Part shown: positions 46,430 to 57,830 of the stretch, piece by piece
Numbering within the stretch: position 1 is the stretch's first letter
Layout of the letters: each line of letters opens with the position of its first letter
DNA from: Capsicum annuum
Lineage: Eukaryota > Streptophyta > Magnoliopsida > Solanales > Solanaceae
Length of the DNA stretch: 64,000 nt
Assembly (NCBI RefSeq): GCF_002878395.1
Contig: NW_025857693.1
Location: 126,432-190,431 of the forward strand
Direction: 5' to 3'
Program-made: the position numbers and the translations under genes
Notes under the pieces: model-generated
Told to the model about the DNA's origin: nothing
The model's database searches: none
What the model saw: the letters and a program-made list of their open reading frames with translations, nothing else

Positions 46430-48130
46430 GAACTTTCATCCCTGAAGGTTAAAGTCAAGAAACTACCTGAAGTCTCAACCAAGTGAGGATACTGGGCCTG
46501 TATCTTACTCTCGATCTCCTCAGTAGCTTTCTCTACTGGTCGATACCTCCACTAGACCTTGACTATCAGAACCTCCCTGGTATGAACTTTCCTTACATCA
46601 CTAGCCAAAACAAACACGGGCTCCTCCACAAAGGTCAACTTCTCATCCAACTGGATTAAGTCCCATCTAAGCATATAAGAAGGATTAGGAATATATTTTT
46701 AAAACATAGAGACATGGAAAACCGAATAAATAGTGGCAAAGTCTAGAGGTAAGGCCAACTCATAGGCCACTTCACCAACTTCTTGGAGAATCTCAAAAGG
46801 GCCAATATGCGAGAGCTAAGCTTACTCTTCCTGCCAAATCTCATCATACCTCCCATAGGTAAAACATGAAGGAACAGTCAATCACCAACTCCAAATATCA
46901 AGGAACAGAGTCTACAGTCGGGATAGGCCTTCTGCATACTCTGGGATGATCTCAGCCTATGTTGAATCACCCTAAATCTATCCAACAAGTACTAAAGCAA
47001 GCCTGTACCACGGTTTCTAACCTCAAAAGTCTCAAACCATTCTATGGGAGAACGACACTGCCTACCATACGATGCCTCATAAAGAGCCATCTCAATACTT
47101 GAATGATAAATGTTATTGTAGGCAAACTCCATCAATGCTAAGTGTTGATCCCACTGACCTCCAAAGTCCATAACAAAAGCTCGGAGCATATCAAGCACCA
47201 GAATAGTCTACTCAGACTGACCATCTGTCTGCGGATGAAAGGTTATACTTAAATCAACTGGAGTAACCAACTCTCCCTGAACTGTTCTCTAAAACCTCAA
47301 AGTAAACACTGAACCAGGGTATGATATGACAGACATAGGGACCCCATGCAAACAAACTATCTCCCGTACATAAAACTAGGCTAATCTGTCAGCACTGTAA
47401 GTTATCTGAATAGGAATGAAGTGCGATGACTTGGTTAACTGATCCACAATAACCCAAATACCATTATGACAATAGGAAGTATGAGGCAGCCCACTAATGA
47501 AGTCCATGGTGATCCTTTCCCATTTTTTCTTGGGAATGGGCAATCTCTGAGTCAATCCACCCGGTCATTGATGCTCGACCTTAACCTGATGATAACATAG
47601 GTAATGAGCCACAAAGTCTGGCACATCCTTTTTCATATTATCCCATCAGTAAAACTGCCTCAAATTTTTATACATCTTGGCTATATCGGGATAAATAGAA
47701 TATCTAAAACTGTGAGCCTCATGTAAAATTAATAAAATCAAATCATCGAGTCGGGGAACACAAATACAACCCTGAAATCTCAAGATACCCTCAGAATCTA
47801 TGATGTGTCTCCAGTACTCACAACTAACTACTCATTTATGAAAAAGGGACAATTTACTATCCTTAAACTAACAGTCACGAATCTACTTAAACAGGGAGGC
47901 CCTCACCTCCACACAATCCAAGACCCTCGCAGGATCAGAAATATCAAGGCAAACCATCAAATTGGCTAAGGATTGGATGTCCCATGCCAAGGGCCACTGA
48001 GAAACTAAAATACAAGCCAAACTACCCATGCTCACCACCTTGCGACTCAAGGTATCTGCCACCATATTAGCCTTACCCGGATGATACAAAATAGACATAT
48101 CATAAATCATTAGCAACTCCATTCATCTAC
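46430..48130 (-). pseudogene. Element C integrase and RNase H end
   Basis: Minus strand, in coding order: the RNase H C-terminal part Y-H-P-G-K-A-N-M-V-A-D-T-L-S-R-K (47883-48122). Then the integrase zinc region with H-E-A-H and C-Y-H-Q (the final Cys of C-x-x-C lost). Then the catalytic core start I-T-M-D-F-I-S-G-L-P near 47490-47520, with V-I-S-Y-P-G in place of V-I-S-D-x-G (second Asp lost), and D-G-Q-S-E near 47215. Then Q-H-L-A-L-M-E-F-A-Y-N-N-I-Y-H-S-S (46992-47198). The tail ends with W-R-Y-R-P-V-E-K-A-T near 46540, a chromodomain-like segment. Many stops occur between segments. Confidence 0.8.
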
Positions 48131-49495
48131 CCTGGCGAGCATTAAGCTCTTAATGGGTCATAAGATGTTTAAGACTATGATGACCGGTGAAAATCTTACA
48201 ATGCATGCCATACAAGTAATGCCTCTAAATCTTGAGCACAAAAACTACCACCGTCAACTCTAAATCATGAGTGGGGTAGTTGCGCTCATGCACCTTAAGC
48301 TATCTAGAAGCATACGACCCCGCTGCATCAAAACACACCTAAGACCAACACCAGAAACATCACAAAACACAATAAATCCCTTAACCTTAACTAGAAGAGC
48401 TAACACCAGGGCTGAGGTGAGAAAATCCTTGAGCTTTTCAAAGCTCAACTCACACTCTTCGGATGATCAAAAGGGAAATTCCTTTCAGGTCAATCTGATC
48501 ATAGGGGCTGATAAGGTTGCAAAGATCTTTAAAAATGCCTATAATAATCGACCAACCTAATAAAATTGTGAACCTCAGTCGGAGATGTAGGTCTAGCCCA
48601 ATCATAAATCACTGAAATCTTAGTTGGGTCTGCCATAATACCCATTTTGGACACCACGTGTCCAAGAAAAGACACTTAAGCCAAAACTCACACTTGGAGA
48701 ACTTGGCAAAAACCACATGCTCTCATAAAACCTAGAGCACAATCCTCAAATACTTTGCATGCTCCTCACTACTTCTTGAATACACAAGGATATCATCAAT
48801 GAACACAATAATAAAGGAGTCTAGATAAGGTCTAAACACATGGTTTATCAAGTCCATAAACGCAGCTGGGGCATTAGTCAGCCCAAAAGATATCACTAAA
48901 AACTCATAGTGACCATAACGGTCCTGAAGGCTGTCTTTGGGATATCCTTAGCCTAATTCTCAACTGATGATAACCAGACCTTAAATCTATCTTATAAAAT
49001 ACAGTTGTGCCCTGAAGCTAGTAAAACAAATCATCAATGTAAGGCATAAGATAACGGTTCTTCACCGTCACCTTATTAAGCTGCCTATAATTAATACACA
49101 TCTATATTGAGCCATATTTCTTCTGTACAAACAAAATAGGGGATCCCCATAAAGACAAACTTAGTCTAATGAACCCTTTGCCAAGAAGATCCTGGAGCTA
49201 AGAGTTCAGCTCCTCAAGCTCTGTGGGAGCCACATGATAAGGTGATGTAAAAGTAGGTCGGGTACCATGCTCAAGGTCAATAGCAAACTCAATCTCATGA
49301 TCAGGAGGGATACCAGGCAGATCATCAAGAAACACGTCAGGAAACTTATGCACAATAGGAACAAAGTCAAGCGTTGGACTTTCTACATAGGTATCACACA
49401 TATAGGTAAGATAAGACTTGCAAACTCCTCGACATAAGCCATCTAGGACAAACATAAAAAATAATCCCTATCGGCTCACGACTAATCACTTCTTA
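48131..49495 (-). pseudogene. Element C reverse transcriptase and RNase H start
   Basis: Minus-strand frame 49198-49455 carries V-F-L-D-D-L-P-G-I-P-P and the linker to RT. After a stop come G-K-G-F-I-R, Y-R-Q-L-N-K-V-T-V-K and motif A Y-K-I-D-L-R-S-G-Y-H-Q-L (48965-49000). Motif [11 protein letters not shown] is intact at about 48785-48810. RNase H begins F-I-V-F-C-D-V-S-G-V-G-L-R-C-V-L-M-Q (48260-48448). Stops and frame changes make it dead, but both RT catalytic motifs survive, unlike in A. The plus-strand ORF 48267-48560 is a shadow. Confidence 0.82.
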
Positions 49496-51289
49496 CTACA
49501 CGACTAAGGGTATATCAGGCATGGCTAAGGTAATGGTCTTGGAAATACAATCCATGACCGCATAATAGTGGGATAACCAGTCCATGCCTAGTATCACATC
49601 AAAATCCAATATATCCAAAATAATAAGATCAGAATAAGTATCGGCACTAACTATTATAACACATGATCTGAATACCTGATCCACTACTTAAGAATCACCT
49701 ATAAGAGTAGATACACATAATGGCACAAATAATAAATCACTAGTCAACTCCAATTGTGGTGCATAATAAAAAGATATAAGAATAAGTGAATCCAGGATCA
49801 AATAAAGTAAGAGTCAACTTATGACATACCAGAATCGCACATGTGAATATAGTATCCAATCTCTCAGCCTTAGGCCTAGCAGGTACTGCATATAACTGAT
49901 CACACCAGCCACCTGGATAGGCACCTGGACGACCACCTACCTTACCTACTTGAGTACCACCTCAAGCACCTTGGTAACTACCACTACGACCTCGTGCACC
50001 ATCCCTACCTAAGAGATAAATCACCCTAATGGGAGTAGCTCCCTCGGCTGAAATAACCATCAACCCACGACTAGGGCATTCTCTAGAGAAATGAACAGAA
50101 AGTCCACAAGTAAAACAATACTCATGAAAAGAACCAGAACTCAAATTTTTGGCTGATCTACCATAGGTACCACGCCTAGTATAGCCCATAGATAAACCTC
50201 TTATAGACTGATCACCGCCCTTACTAAGGCATCCACTATAAATAAACTAATCCCCATCAATGATATGAAGAGCTGCCTGAAATAGTCAACTCTAAGGTAG
50301 GAGAAATGGACACGGAGGATGTCTAGCATCACAAATACCGCCTCTAAATCGGGAACTACTATGACTCTCTTCAAATCTGCCCTAAAACTTGGGCTTCTAA
50401 TCATGACCCTCTCATTATTTGTCCTCCATCACCCTAGCATGAGCTGTAACCTCAAGAAAGTTCCTACCTGTAGTAACCAAACTCTGAGTAGCCATCTGAA
50501 TATGAAGTCTCAATCCTCCCACAAAGCAGCAAACTCTCTCATACTCAGTATCCAATATAGAAGTCGCATGTCTAACCAGCTCATGAAAGCGAGCCTCATA
50601 CTCAGTGACTGTCATAGAACCCTTCTCAAAATTAGAGAACTAATCTCTCAAATAAACTCTAAGGCTGTACAGCATGAATTTCTCCAAGAATATCTCAGAT
50701 AATTGAGCCCAAGAGAGAAGGGAAGATCCAACTAATCTAGAACTCATCAAACCCTTCCACCAATGTCTAGCAGACAAGTCCATTAGAAATATGGTGTAGT
50801 CCATGCCACGAGTCTCAATAAGGCCTAACCCACTAAGCCTATCCTCACAAGTAGTCAGAATCTCAAATGCATCCTCTCTAGGAACACCAGCAAATCTAGG
50901 TAAAGACAACCTCAAGAACCTACTCAGCGTCTTCTGCTCTTTAGCAGACATAGAAGGCTCGGTTACAACTAGCTGAGCAACAGCTAAAATAGGAGGAACC
51001 CAACTACAGGAGTTACAGCAGTAGGCTACACTTCTTCTATGGTAGACTGGGAACTATCAATAATACCCAATAGCTAAACCAAAGCATCCCTAATAAAAGA
51101 AGAGAGGATGAATCCTGGGAGATCCTAGGCTGGTCCCTGGCCCACCGCTGGCTGAGATAAAGGAGTCTCTGGCATGGGTGCAGGAATATAATCCTGAGGA
51201 GGTATACCCTGATCTCTAATTGGGGATAAATCATGAATCTAGGTCTTGGGACCCTCCTCATGTATCACTAAAGCACGTGGCCTGGGCAT
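49496..51289 (-). pseudogene. Element C gag and protease
   Basis: The start is probably ATG at 51287-51289 (M-P-R-P-R-A-L-V-I-H). Gag core at 50640-50951 has F-L-R-L-S-L-P-R-F-A-G and the W-W-K-G region. Frame 50415-50615 continues with E-Y-E-A-R-F-H-E-L-V-R-H-A. An intact CCHC knuckle C-F-T-C-G-L-S-V-H-F-S-R-E-C is at 50076-50117. The protease active site is D-P-G-F-T-Y-S near 49782-49802 (usually D-P-G-S-T), and D-V-I-L-G-M-D-W-L lies in 49496-49684. Stops occur in gag and before the protease. Gag would form particles that could also package related non-autonomous RNA such as B. Confidence 0.82.
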
Positions 51290-51475
51290 CTACAAAAGAG
51301 TAAAGTGAATAGAATATCCTACAAACCAACTCAACTCTTAGCACAATAAGAATGAAACAAGTGAAGGACTCCTAAGAATATCCTGTAGCCTTCCGAAGAT
51401 ATGTAAAGAATGTCAACTTTCTAATCCGTAGGACTCTATTAAACACTAGCTCTTGTACCAATAATATTGATAAAA

Positions 51476-51491
51476 CCTGGCTCAGATACCA
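51476..51491 (-). promoter_or_regulatory. Initiator-Met primer binding site of element C
   Basis: The sense sequence TGGTATCTGAGCCAGG lies next to the 5' LTR (51495). It has one mismatch to TGGTATCAGAGCCAGG. Confidence 0.82.
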
Positions 51492-51494
51492 ATA

Positions 51495-53925
51495 TGTAAC
51501 GACCCAAATTTTGAGTCATAATGTCACCTACCACATCCCACTGGTAGGTAAACCGATACCATAACCCAGAGCTAATGCAATAGGTTACCTCAGTAGAAAT
51601 GTCCAACACGGACCCTATAAATGAATACAATATAAACAATAGCATTTTACAACTAAAAACAACCAATATTCAATACCAATCCCATGACCTAATAGTATTA
51701 ATACTAGAGCTTCTAAACTTGACAATAGGAATTTACAATCTCTAAGTCTAAACTGTCTTAGATAGTCTCATACATTTGTCTAGAAAGCAAAAGACAAATA
51801 AAGATAGAGGGAAAAGAGAGCAACTCAAACTCTAAGAGCTCACCCTATCTCCAAATAGTAAACGTGGCATAAACTAGCTCAACAATGGAAACTTGAACTT
51901 AGGTCTAAACCAAAAAGATACTGAAGTCTAGTATGAGTAACGAAGCATGGGTACTTACTAGGCATGATCGGCTGACTAATCTAAATTGTAATATAAGGAT
52001 GATATGAGGTAAGACAAAAATCTTAAATTCAAGGTATAGGATCTAACCTAAATCTTATCCACTATCACTATAACAATATCTATACTACTGAGGCAATAGC
52101 ACGATATACTATATTAATAGACTTCATAGTCATCATATCAAATGAGTATTATTTTAGGAAGCATAAAGTCACATACCAAATATCACTCATGTCATTTCAT
52201 ATCCAACACATACACATCACTATAGTAATAAACACAAGACTTACCATGATGTCCCATATCGTCGGGAAGTACACATAAATAAACATAACCAAGAACTCAT
52301 CACGGCATCCCATACCACCGAAGAGTACACCAAAAGAATACAATATAAAGAACTCATCACGGCTTCCCATACCACCGGAGAGTACACTAAAAGATCAATC
52401 AATAATACAATAAAGCACAACTACTCCACACTTGCCAAAGCCGCGGGTAGAACAACCCCGTCATGGTTTATTACCGAGAACCACATCTAATATCCATACC
52501 ATAATTTAATCACAATGAAACCAATATTGTCATAGCATAGTTATATAGTTACTAAATCTCTAGCTCATTAATAAACTATATGTTTTTGTCTATTGATCTT
52601 AAGCTTCATTCCTACAAGCCACTAGACTACAAGTCTTATAGTCACTAGTCATCAATTAAGGAACGGCTATAAGTTACCCATACTATTTATTATTCATCTA
52701 TCACAAGGCCATTTTCTAGCTAGCACTCTTATTATAAAAGTCATTAACTAAGCCACCACGGCATTATATATAAAAAGTCAACCTAGTTATTCATTATACA
52801 CTACTATGCCCATCATCATTAGGCATGTCACAACCTTAAGGACTAGTTTCCATATTTTAGGCAAGTAAGGTACACCAACTTATTTAAAAGACTCCTAGTA
52901 TTCAAGTCAAAGTCATTTATTAGAAATAACTCATTGTCACATTAGCCACTTTACTAGGAAAAATTCTATAAGATAACCATTATTCTAAGTCAAATAGATT
53001 TGCTAGTTGAGCCCTTGGTCCCACACAAGGTTTCATATACTAATTAGCCTTAACCCATTAATAGATATATATTACTTCTAGTTACGAATTGGAGTCAACA
53101 AGGATCACACCTCTTATTTTGTGAATAAGGAAAAGGAATGAATAATAATTTACCAAATAAGATATCATGTCCCAAGTACATAAGATGTTTGGCCCCACAT
53201 GGCCTAGCCTTACAAGTATCAATGCATTTATATAAATTTTCCCCACATGGCATCATAACATCTTTACCTCTTCTAGATTCACCGAGAATCAACATAATAT
53301 CAAAATATCCTACTTATTCACCGGGTAACATCATAACATCAACATATCCTCTGAATTCACCGGGAAACACCATAACATCAATATATCCTGTCATAACATC
53401 AATATATCCTCTAGATTCACTAGGCAACAGCATACATCATTAGCTCTTATGGATTCATCGATTATTATCATCACATTAACATATTTTTCAAATTCATAAG
53501 CATCATCATGATATTTCATATTTCTCAAGGCAACAACATACATACACTTACATAGCCAAATCAATAATCAAATAAAATCCCATAATAATAGGGTAATAAG
53601 GAAGAAGAGAACGTGTATCACCCTACCTTACTATTAAGCATTACTATATAATATGAGCATAAACATGAGCATGAGTATTCATATGGTATATACACAATCA
53701 TTACTTTCCCAAGGCTATCCATATCATGACTATAAGATAATCCATCAAGTATATATGTTAACCAACCATTGAACATATATATAATCCAACAAATGGGTTT
53801 TAACCATCAATAATCTCCACGACATAATATAGAAACTCACTTAGCATCTAGGTCTCTAAGGAATTTCATAGTTAAAGCTTAAGGTGGGTTAAGTCCCACT
53901 CCTATAGTCCAAGAGGGTCATTACA
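51495..53925 (-). repeat. 5' LTR of element C, internally deleted
   Basis: Homologous to 42746-45030 from TGTAACGACCCAAATTTTGAG onward, with the same tandem arrays (52240-52400, 53270-53480). At 53910-53915 it jumps straight to the terminal GGGTCATTACA, missing about 1.2-1.3 kb that the 3' LTR has, including the promoter-side region. An extra block near 53000-53110 is absent from the other LTR. This LTR could not drive transcription in its present form. Confidence 0.83.
53270..53480. repeat. LTR minisatellite, element C 5' LTR
   Basis: About five decayed units of ATCAACATATCCTCTGAATTC and ACCGGGAAACACCATAA type, counterpart of 44390-44640. Unit number differs from the other LTR. Confidence 0.75.
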
Positions 53926-53930
53926 GTTTC

Positions 53931-54315
53931 TAAACTTTTGGTTGCTCAAGAAAGATTAGCCAATGAAATAAAGAAAGTAAGGATTAAATTAGAAGCAAAG
54001 AATGCTAAGATAATGTACTTAAGGATGAAAATCAATAGCAAGATTCTGAGAGACCAAGTGCTTCTGAAGAACTGATATTAGAAAATGTAAAACTCCATGT
54101 GAAAGTGGCAAAACTAACTTGTGAAGTTAATGAATTAAATGCAAAAGTAAATAAACTCACTAAGCAGTTACTAGATGCACATCCTATGGAAAATACTAGA
54201 ATAGAAATATTGATTAAGACCCTTTCCCCCAAGCCTTCTTCCTCTTGGGTCTTACTATCTCTATCCTATTACTCAACCCTATGTCAGTTCCACTCCTTAT
54301 TATTATATGGCTAAT
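53931..54315 (+). pseudogene. Element D: envelope-like ORF, coiled-coil second part
   Basis: It continues the 42745 frame across element C. Reading starts S-K-L-L-V-A-Q-E-R-L-A-N-E-I and is rich in Lys, Glu, Leu and Ala. After a stop or shift near 54075, frame 54099-54314 gives V-A-K-L-T-C-E-V-N-E-L-N-A-K-V-N-K-L, a clear heptad coiled coil, then a hydrophobic Leu/Tyr-rich tail. This is the usual C-terminal half of the solanaceous plant transposon protein. It probably served oligomerisation; function unproven. Confidence 0.7.
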
Positions 54316-54790
54316 GAGGACAGTTATTTTTGTTAATTGTTTTAATATACTGAATTAGTACTTAACTGCATAATAATGAATGAATTCTTATTTATGTGCT
54401 TAATCTATTCTCCCTTCTAAAATTATTCTTCATGGTAGTGTTGCCCAGTGGCCATGAGTTGACTAATTTGTACTTGCTTTACTCTTGGTTTATTGTTATT
54501 CCTTTTCAATGATGATAAAAGAGGGAATAATATTACGTGATAGGGACCAACTACTGTGAGATATTGAATTGTAGATGTAGTGATATGGCACATTGATAGG
54601 GGGAACTAATTAAATAAAAGACTTAATGTTTTGACAATAAGGGACCAGGTCCCTTTGTTGCATAATGGTAGAAGCATGATGATAAGGGGAACATTCATCT
54701 TCAGAATAGTAATCACATTGGTTAAATATGATGGATATGCTCAAAGTTTTATGATTGGTTTGTCATCATCAAAAAGAGGGGAAATCGCTA
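54316..54790 (+). other. Element D 3' non-coding region with polypurine-like tracts
   Basis: No gene is seen. Two purine-rich tracts, GATGATAAAAGAGGGAATAA (54511-54530) and ATCAAAAAGAGGGGAAAT (about 54768-54785), resemble the end of such elements. The second is directly followed by the presumed LTR. One AGGGACCAGGTCCCT palindrome is at 54640-54654. Confidence 0.5.
54640..54654. repeat. AGGGACCAGGTCCCT palindrome in element D
   Basis: A perfect 7-bp inverted repeat around a central A. Second of the D set (41910, 54640, 54823, 55514). Confidence 0.75.
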
Positions 54791-55538
54791 TATAGAGTTT
54801 TGATGATGAGCAGCTACCTTTAAGGAACCAGGTCCCTGAATGTTCATGGTACAGTACAGTTGGCACGCGTGTCTACACAATTTTGTCCTCTTGTGTAACA
54901 AACTTACAAGTGTTGTTTATACTGAATAAGACACCTAGTCCAATAAGATTTTAGCCCTAATTATCACCCAGCTATAAAAGAAAAGAGATGCTACTTCATC
55001 AAATAGTTTTTGCAAAAATACAAAAAGTGAAGAAAGGCAGAAAAAACACCATTTCAAGTTTGCTCAAGCATTGATCGTGTTCTTATCTTTGTAGTATTCT
55101 TACAGAGTGAGTAAGTATTCTTGAGTGCTAATTTGTAATAGAACTACTCATGCTATAAGAGTAGTGTTTTTTAATTGAGATAGTGCTTAGGTGGAGTTAC
55201 CTAAGTTTTCATACTAATTATAGTTAAGTTTTCAAACTTATTAGAATTAATCAATGTAGAGGACCCTTGGCAGAGTTTTCAAGATGAGCTTGTAGTAGTG
55301 TATCACAAGTGAAAGGAACCTAGAGTTTGGCTTAATGAAGGCTATAATCAAGAGCTTGATTATAGTGATATTGAGGTATATGTAAGGGAAATTCATGATT
55401 TTTTCCATCCTTGAGCAAGGAGGTTTCCATATTAAAATCTTATGGATTTACTCTTACTGCACTATTTCTTCATTCCTAGTTACTTTACTATATTTTGCCT
55501 GTGATTAACTCTGAGGGACCTGGTCCCTTACTGTGTGG
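54791..55538 (+). repeat. Probable 3' LTR of element D
   Basis: It follows the polypurine-like tract and contains a TATA box (TATAAAAG, 54973-54980) with an A-rich start region. It holds two further AGGGACC-type palindromes (54823-54837, 55514-55528). It begins CGCTATATAG, so the TG start would be mutated. The right end is placed at the start of element K (55539) and is uncertain. No second copy is in the window to confirm it as an LTR. Confidence 0.45.
54973..54980 (+). promoter_or_regulatory. TATA box in element D LTR
   Basis: TATAAAAG about 180 bp after the presumed LTR start, with A/G-rich downstream sequence. It is motif-based and the position fits a U3 promoter. Confidence 0.5.
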
Positions 55539-56829
55539 TGCAACCCTTGGGGTTTCAAAAAAGCCAACCTATTAGGCATAGGTGGTACCTACATACTTAT
55601 ATCTACCCCTTGTACGTTGGTTTTTGAAGACCTAAAGGACACTTTAATTCCTAAAAACCAACCTATGGAACATTGGTACTACTTACGACACGTAAGTTGG
55701 GTCGTAGGTAGGTTCTAACTCTATTTTCCTACATCACTTTAGTTAGATTTTTTAGGTTTTTTGATGTATCTATAACACTCATTGGATGTTTCATTATTAG
55801 TTTATGCACTTTACATACTTGTTATATTGTTTTGAGTTGTAAGATACACTTTTTATCTTGGAATTCTTATTCTTTGTTTTAGGGTTTGATATAAAGTTGA
55901 GATTTCAGTTTTCATTCATATTATTCATGAGATTATTCATATAATTCCAATTATGAATTCTATGTGTGTTCTTGCAATCATGAGCAGCTAAATCCTATAA
56001 CTAGGGTTGTGGAAATCTTGATGGATTACCAAATTAAAGGAAGTGCAAAGTCATTATAAATTGGTGTTCGTGTATGTATTGTGGATTTTTTAATTTGATT
56101 GTTTTCTAAATGGGGTTAAATGATAGAAACTTGTCTGTATTTGATACTTACTCAAGAGAGAAGTAGAGATTAGGAAAAGAAGATCACAATAGTAATTTAA
56201 AGCTACCAACCTTCATCAAATAAAATTAAGACTAAGAGGAGATAGTTAATTTGGGATACAAACAAGGGGTAGTAATGCCACACTCTAAGATCGAGAGGAG
56301 ATAAGTAAAATTCACTCAAACCAAGGTCAATAGATTGTTAGGTAACATATAGATTGTTAGATTCTACATGCAAGACACCGAGAAAGTTTGACAAGCATGA
56401 TAATTTGGTGGAGTTAGAAAGTCAGAGGGGACACAATCCTAGTAATAGTCTTATACTGATTACATCCCTACTTGTGAAGCATTGTTATTAATACTACTAA
56501 TTCTTACAAAACCCCCTCATTTACTTTCTGTATTTTTCAACTATACCAACAAGCTCGTGACAGATATTGATCCTATTCTTTTGAGTTTGACCACAACCTT
56601 ATTTATTTCTATATTTGACAAGAAATAACATTATACTTTTTAGGAGGTATAATTTAGGCGATATCTAATTTAGGCATCGATGCCAGGGATTATGATTACA
56701 AATTAAGTGACTGAGCTTATTGAGGTTGTTGGATTTTGGTTTTCTACTGCTTCTAAGGTATATGTGGGTGTATTCCTAATACTCAAAGTCAAGGAAATCC
56801 CTTGATCCTACTTGATCCTGAGCTTGAAT
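55539..56829 (+). mobile_element. Element K: Athila/Tat-like LTR and leader
   Basis: A plus-strand start TGCAACCCTTGGGG at 55539 is proposed as the LTR start. The block 55740-56655 is homologous to the reverse of fragment M. The leader contains TTAGGAGGTATAATTTAGGC and GGCATCGATGCCAGGGATTA (about 56673-56692), similar to the GGCGCCGTTGCCGGGGATT leader of Athila/Tat elements. The LTR/leader boundary was not resolved. Gag follows. Confidence 0.55.
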
Positions 56830-57378
56830 GGACCTTATGATAGAATTGTAAGATGGAAGAGTATGAGCACGGAGTTTAAAATGATAGGGTTTAATATGAC
56901 CTAGATGGCTTGAATCCTTTACCTCTCTAGGGTGTTTAAGAAATGATCATGCAAACCACTGTTTGGTTAATAGCTAAAGAGAAAGTGAGGTTTGTAGCTG
57001 CCCATCGTGCTACCCAGAAGGAAATAGTTACATACGAGGAATATTATCAAGCAGCAATCAATAAAAATAGAGCTATAAGTTATAGAGTTCAACCACCCAC
57101 TTATGAGTACTTACCAATTTATGATGATCCAAAAGAAGATTTAGGGTACATTGAACCAATTAAGACAGGAGCCATCATTTCTCCAGAGTTTCCCCAAGGA
57201 GTGAAGTTTCATATTTTGAGTGGAATAATTCAGTTGCTTAATCTGAAGGGTGTTTTTTGGTTTGCCGACTGATGATGCAAATATGCACATTATGAATTTT
57301 TGGGGGATTTGTACTTCATACAATCTACCAAGGGTGAGTTAGGAAACTTTACAACTTAGGTTGTTCCCATTCTCTCCT
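56830..57378 (+). pseudogene. Element K gag (Athila/Tat type), truncated
   Basis: Frame 56943-57272 contains V-G-A-I-type motifs: E-P-I-K-T-G-A-I-I, F-P-Q-G-V-K-F-H-I and I-I-Q-L-L-N-L-K-G-V-F, the conserved entry of Athila/Tat gag. A frameshift at about 57268 leads to D-D-A-N-M-H-I-M-N-F, C-T-S-Y-N-L-P and L-R-L-F-P-F-S. This is lost at 57378, where element E sequence takes over. Upstream reading has several stops. Confidence 0.72.
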
Positions 57379-57691
57379 AGGATGGACTTATGTAAGTTAG
57401 GAGCTTTATTATAGACTTATGTGGTTATCTTTTGATCCATTTAACGAATGGCTAAATGGATAGCTTTAAAATCTTATTTCGACCCTTGATTTAGAAAATT
57501 GTAATTTTGGGTTTTGGAGGTCAACTTTTTGAAAAAAATATCTTTAAAAAATTTTGACATCGTCATTGAGTTTGGGGCATCGAATTTATTATGTTTACAT
57601 ATTTCATTTGCGTATATCAGATTTTGAATGAACCCCAAGAACTTGGTGGAGACTTGGAAGATTTTCAAAGATTCAACTGGTTTGTGGTGCA

Positions 57692-57705
57692 GGTGCGGTC
57701 GCACC
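57692..57705. promoter_or_regulatory. GGTGCGGTCGCACC inverted repeat upstream of the E TATA box
   Basis: A 6-bp inverted repeat with a GT spacer, CpG-rich in AT-rich sequence, 126 bp upstream of TATAAATA. The same motif occurs in the C LTR (45997-46008), and related CGCGATTGCGG words are in B (17298-17313). Possibly a protein-binding or methylation-sensitive U3 site. Confidence 0.5.
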
Positions 57706-57830
57706 ACTTGAGTGGCGATCACAAAAGTGTGGTAAAGAAGTTAGTTCAATTTCATTAAGTGGTTGTCCATCGCCATGCCTCCTCTTGCTGTTAGGGTGTG
57801 CGATTGCAGCATTTGATCACCTAAAAGAGG

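Larger units (their letters stand above)
42746..53925 (-). mobile_element. Element C: Ty3/gypsy retrotransposon inserted in D
   Basis: Minus-strand element with 3' LTR 42746-46414, 5.1-kb interior and 5' LTR 51495-53925. The target duplication is GTATC (42741-42745) against GTTTC (53926-53930), one mismatch. The D reading frame continues across C when C and one duplication are removed, which confirms the ends. The interior holds gag, protease, reverse transcriptase, RNase H and integrase remnants in Ty3/gypsy order. The LTR ends, primer site, leader and hairpin match B, and N is a fragment of the same group. The 5' LTR has lost about 1.2 kb internally. Confidence 0.88.

Noticed and set aside
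57379..57722. Target duplication for element E
   Set aside because: The left end of the E LTR could not be fixed to the base and the right end lies outside the window, so no duplication is claimed.
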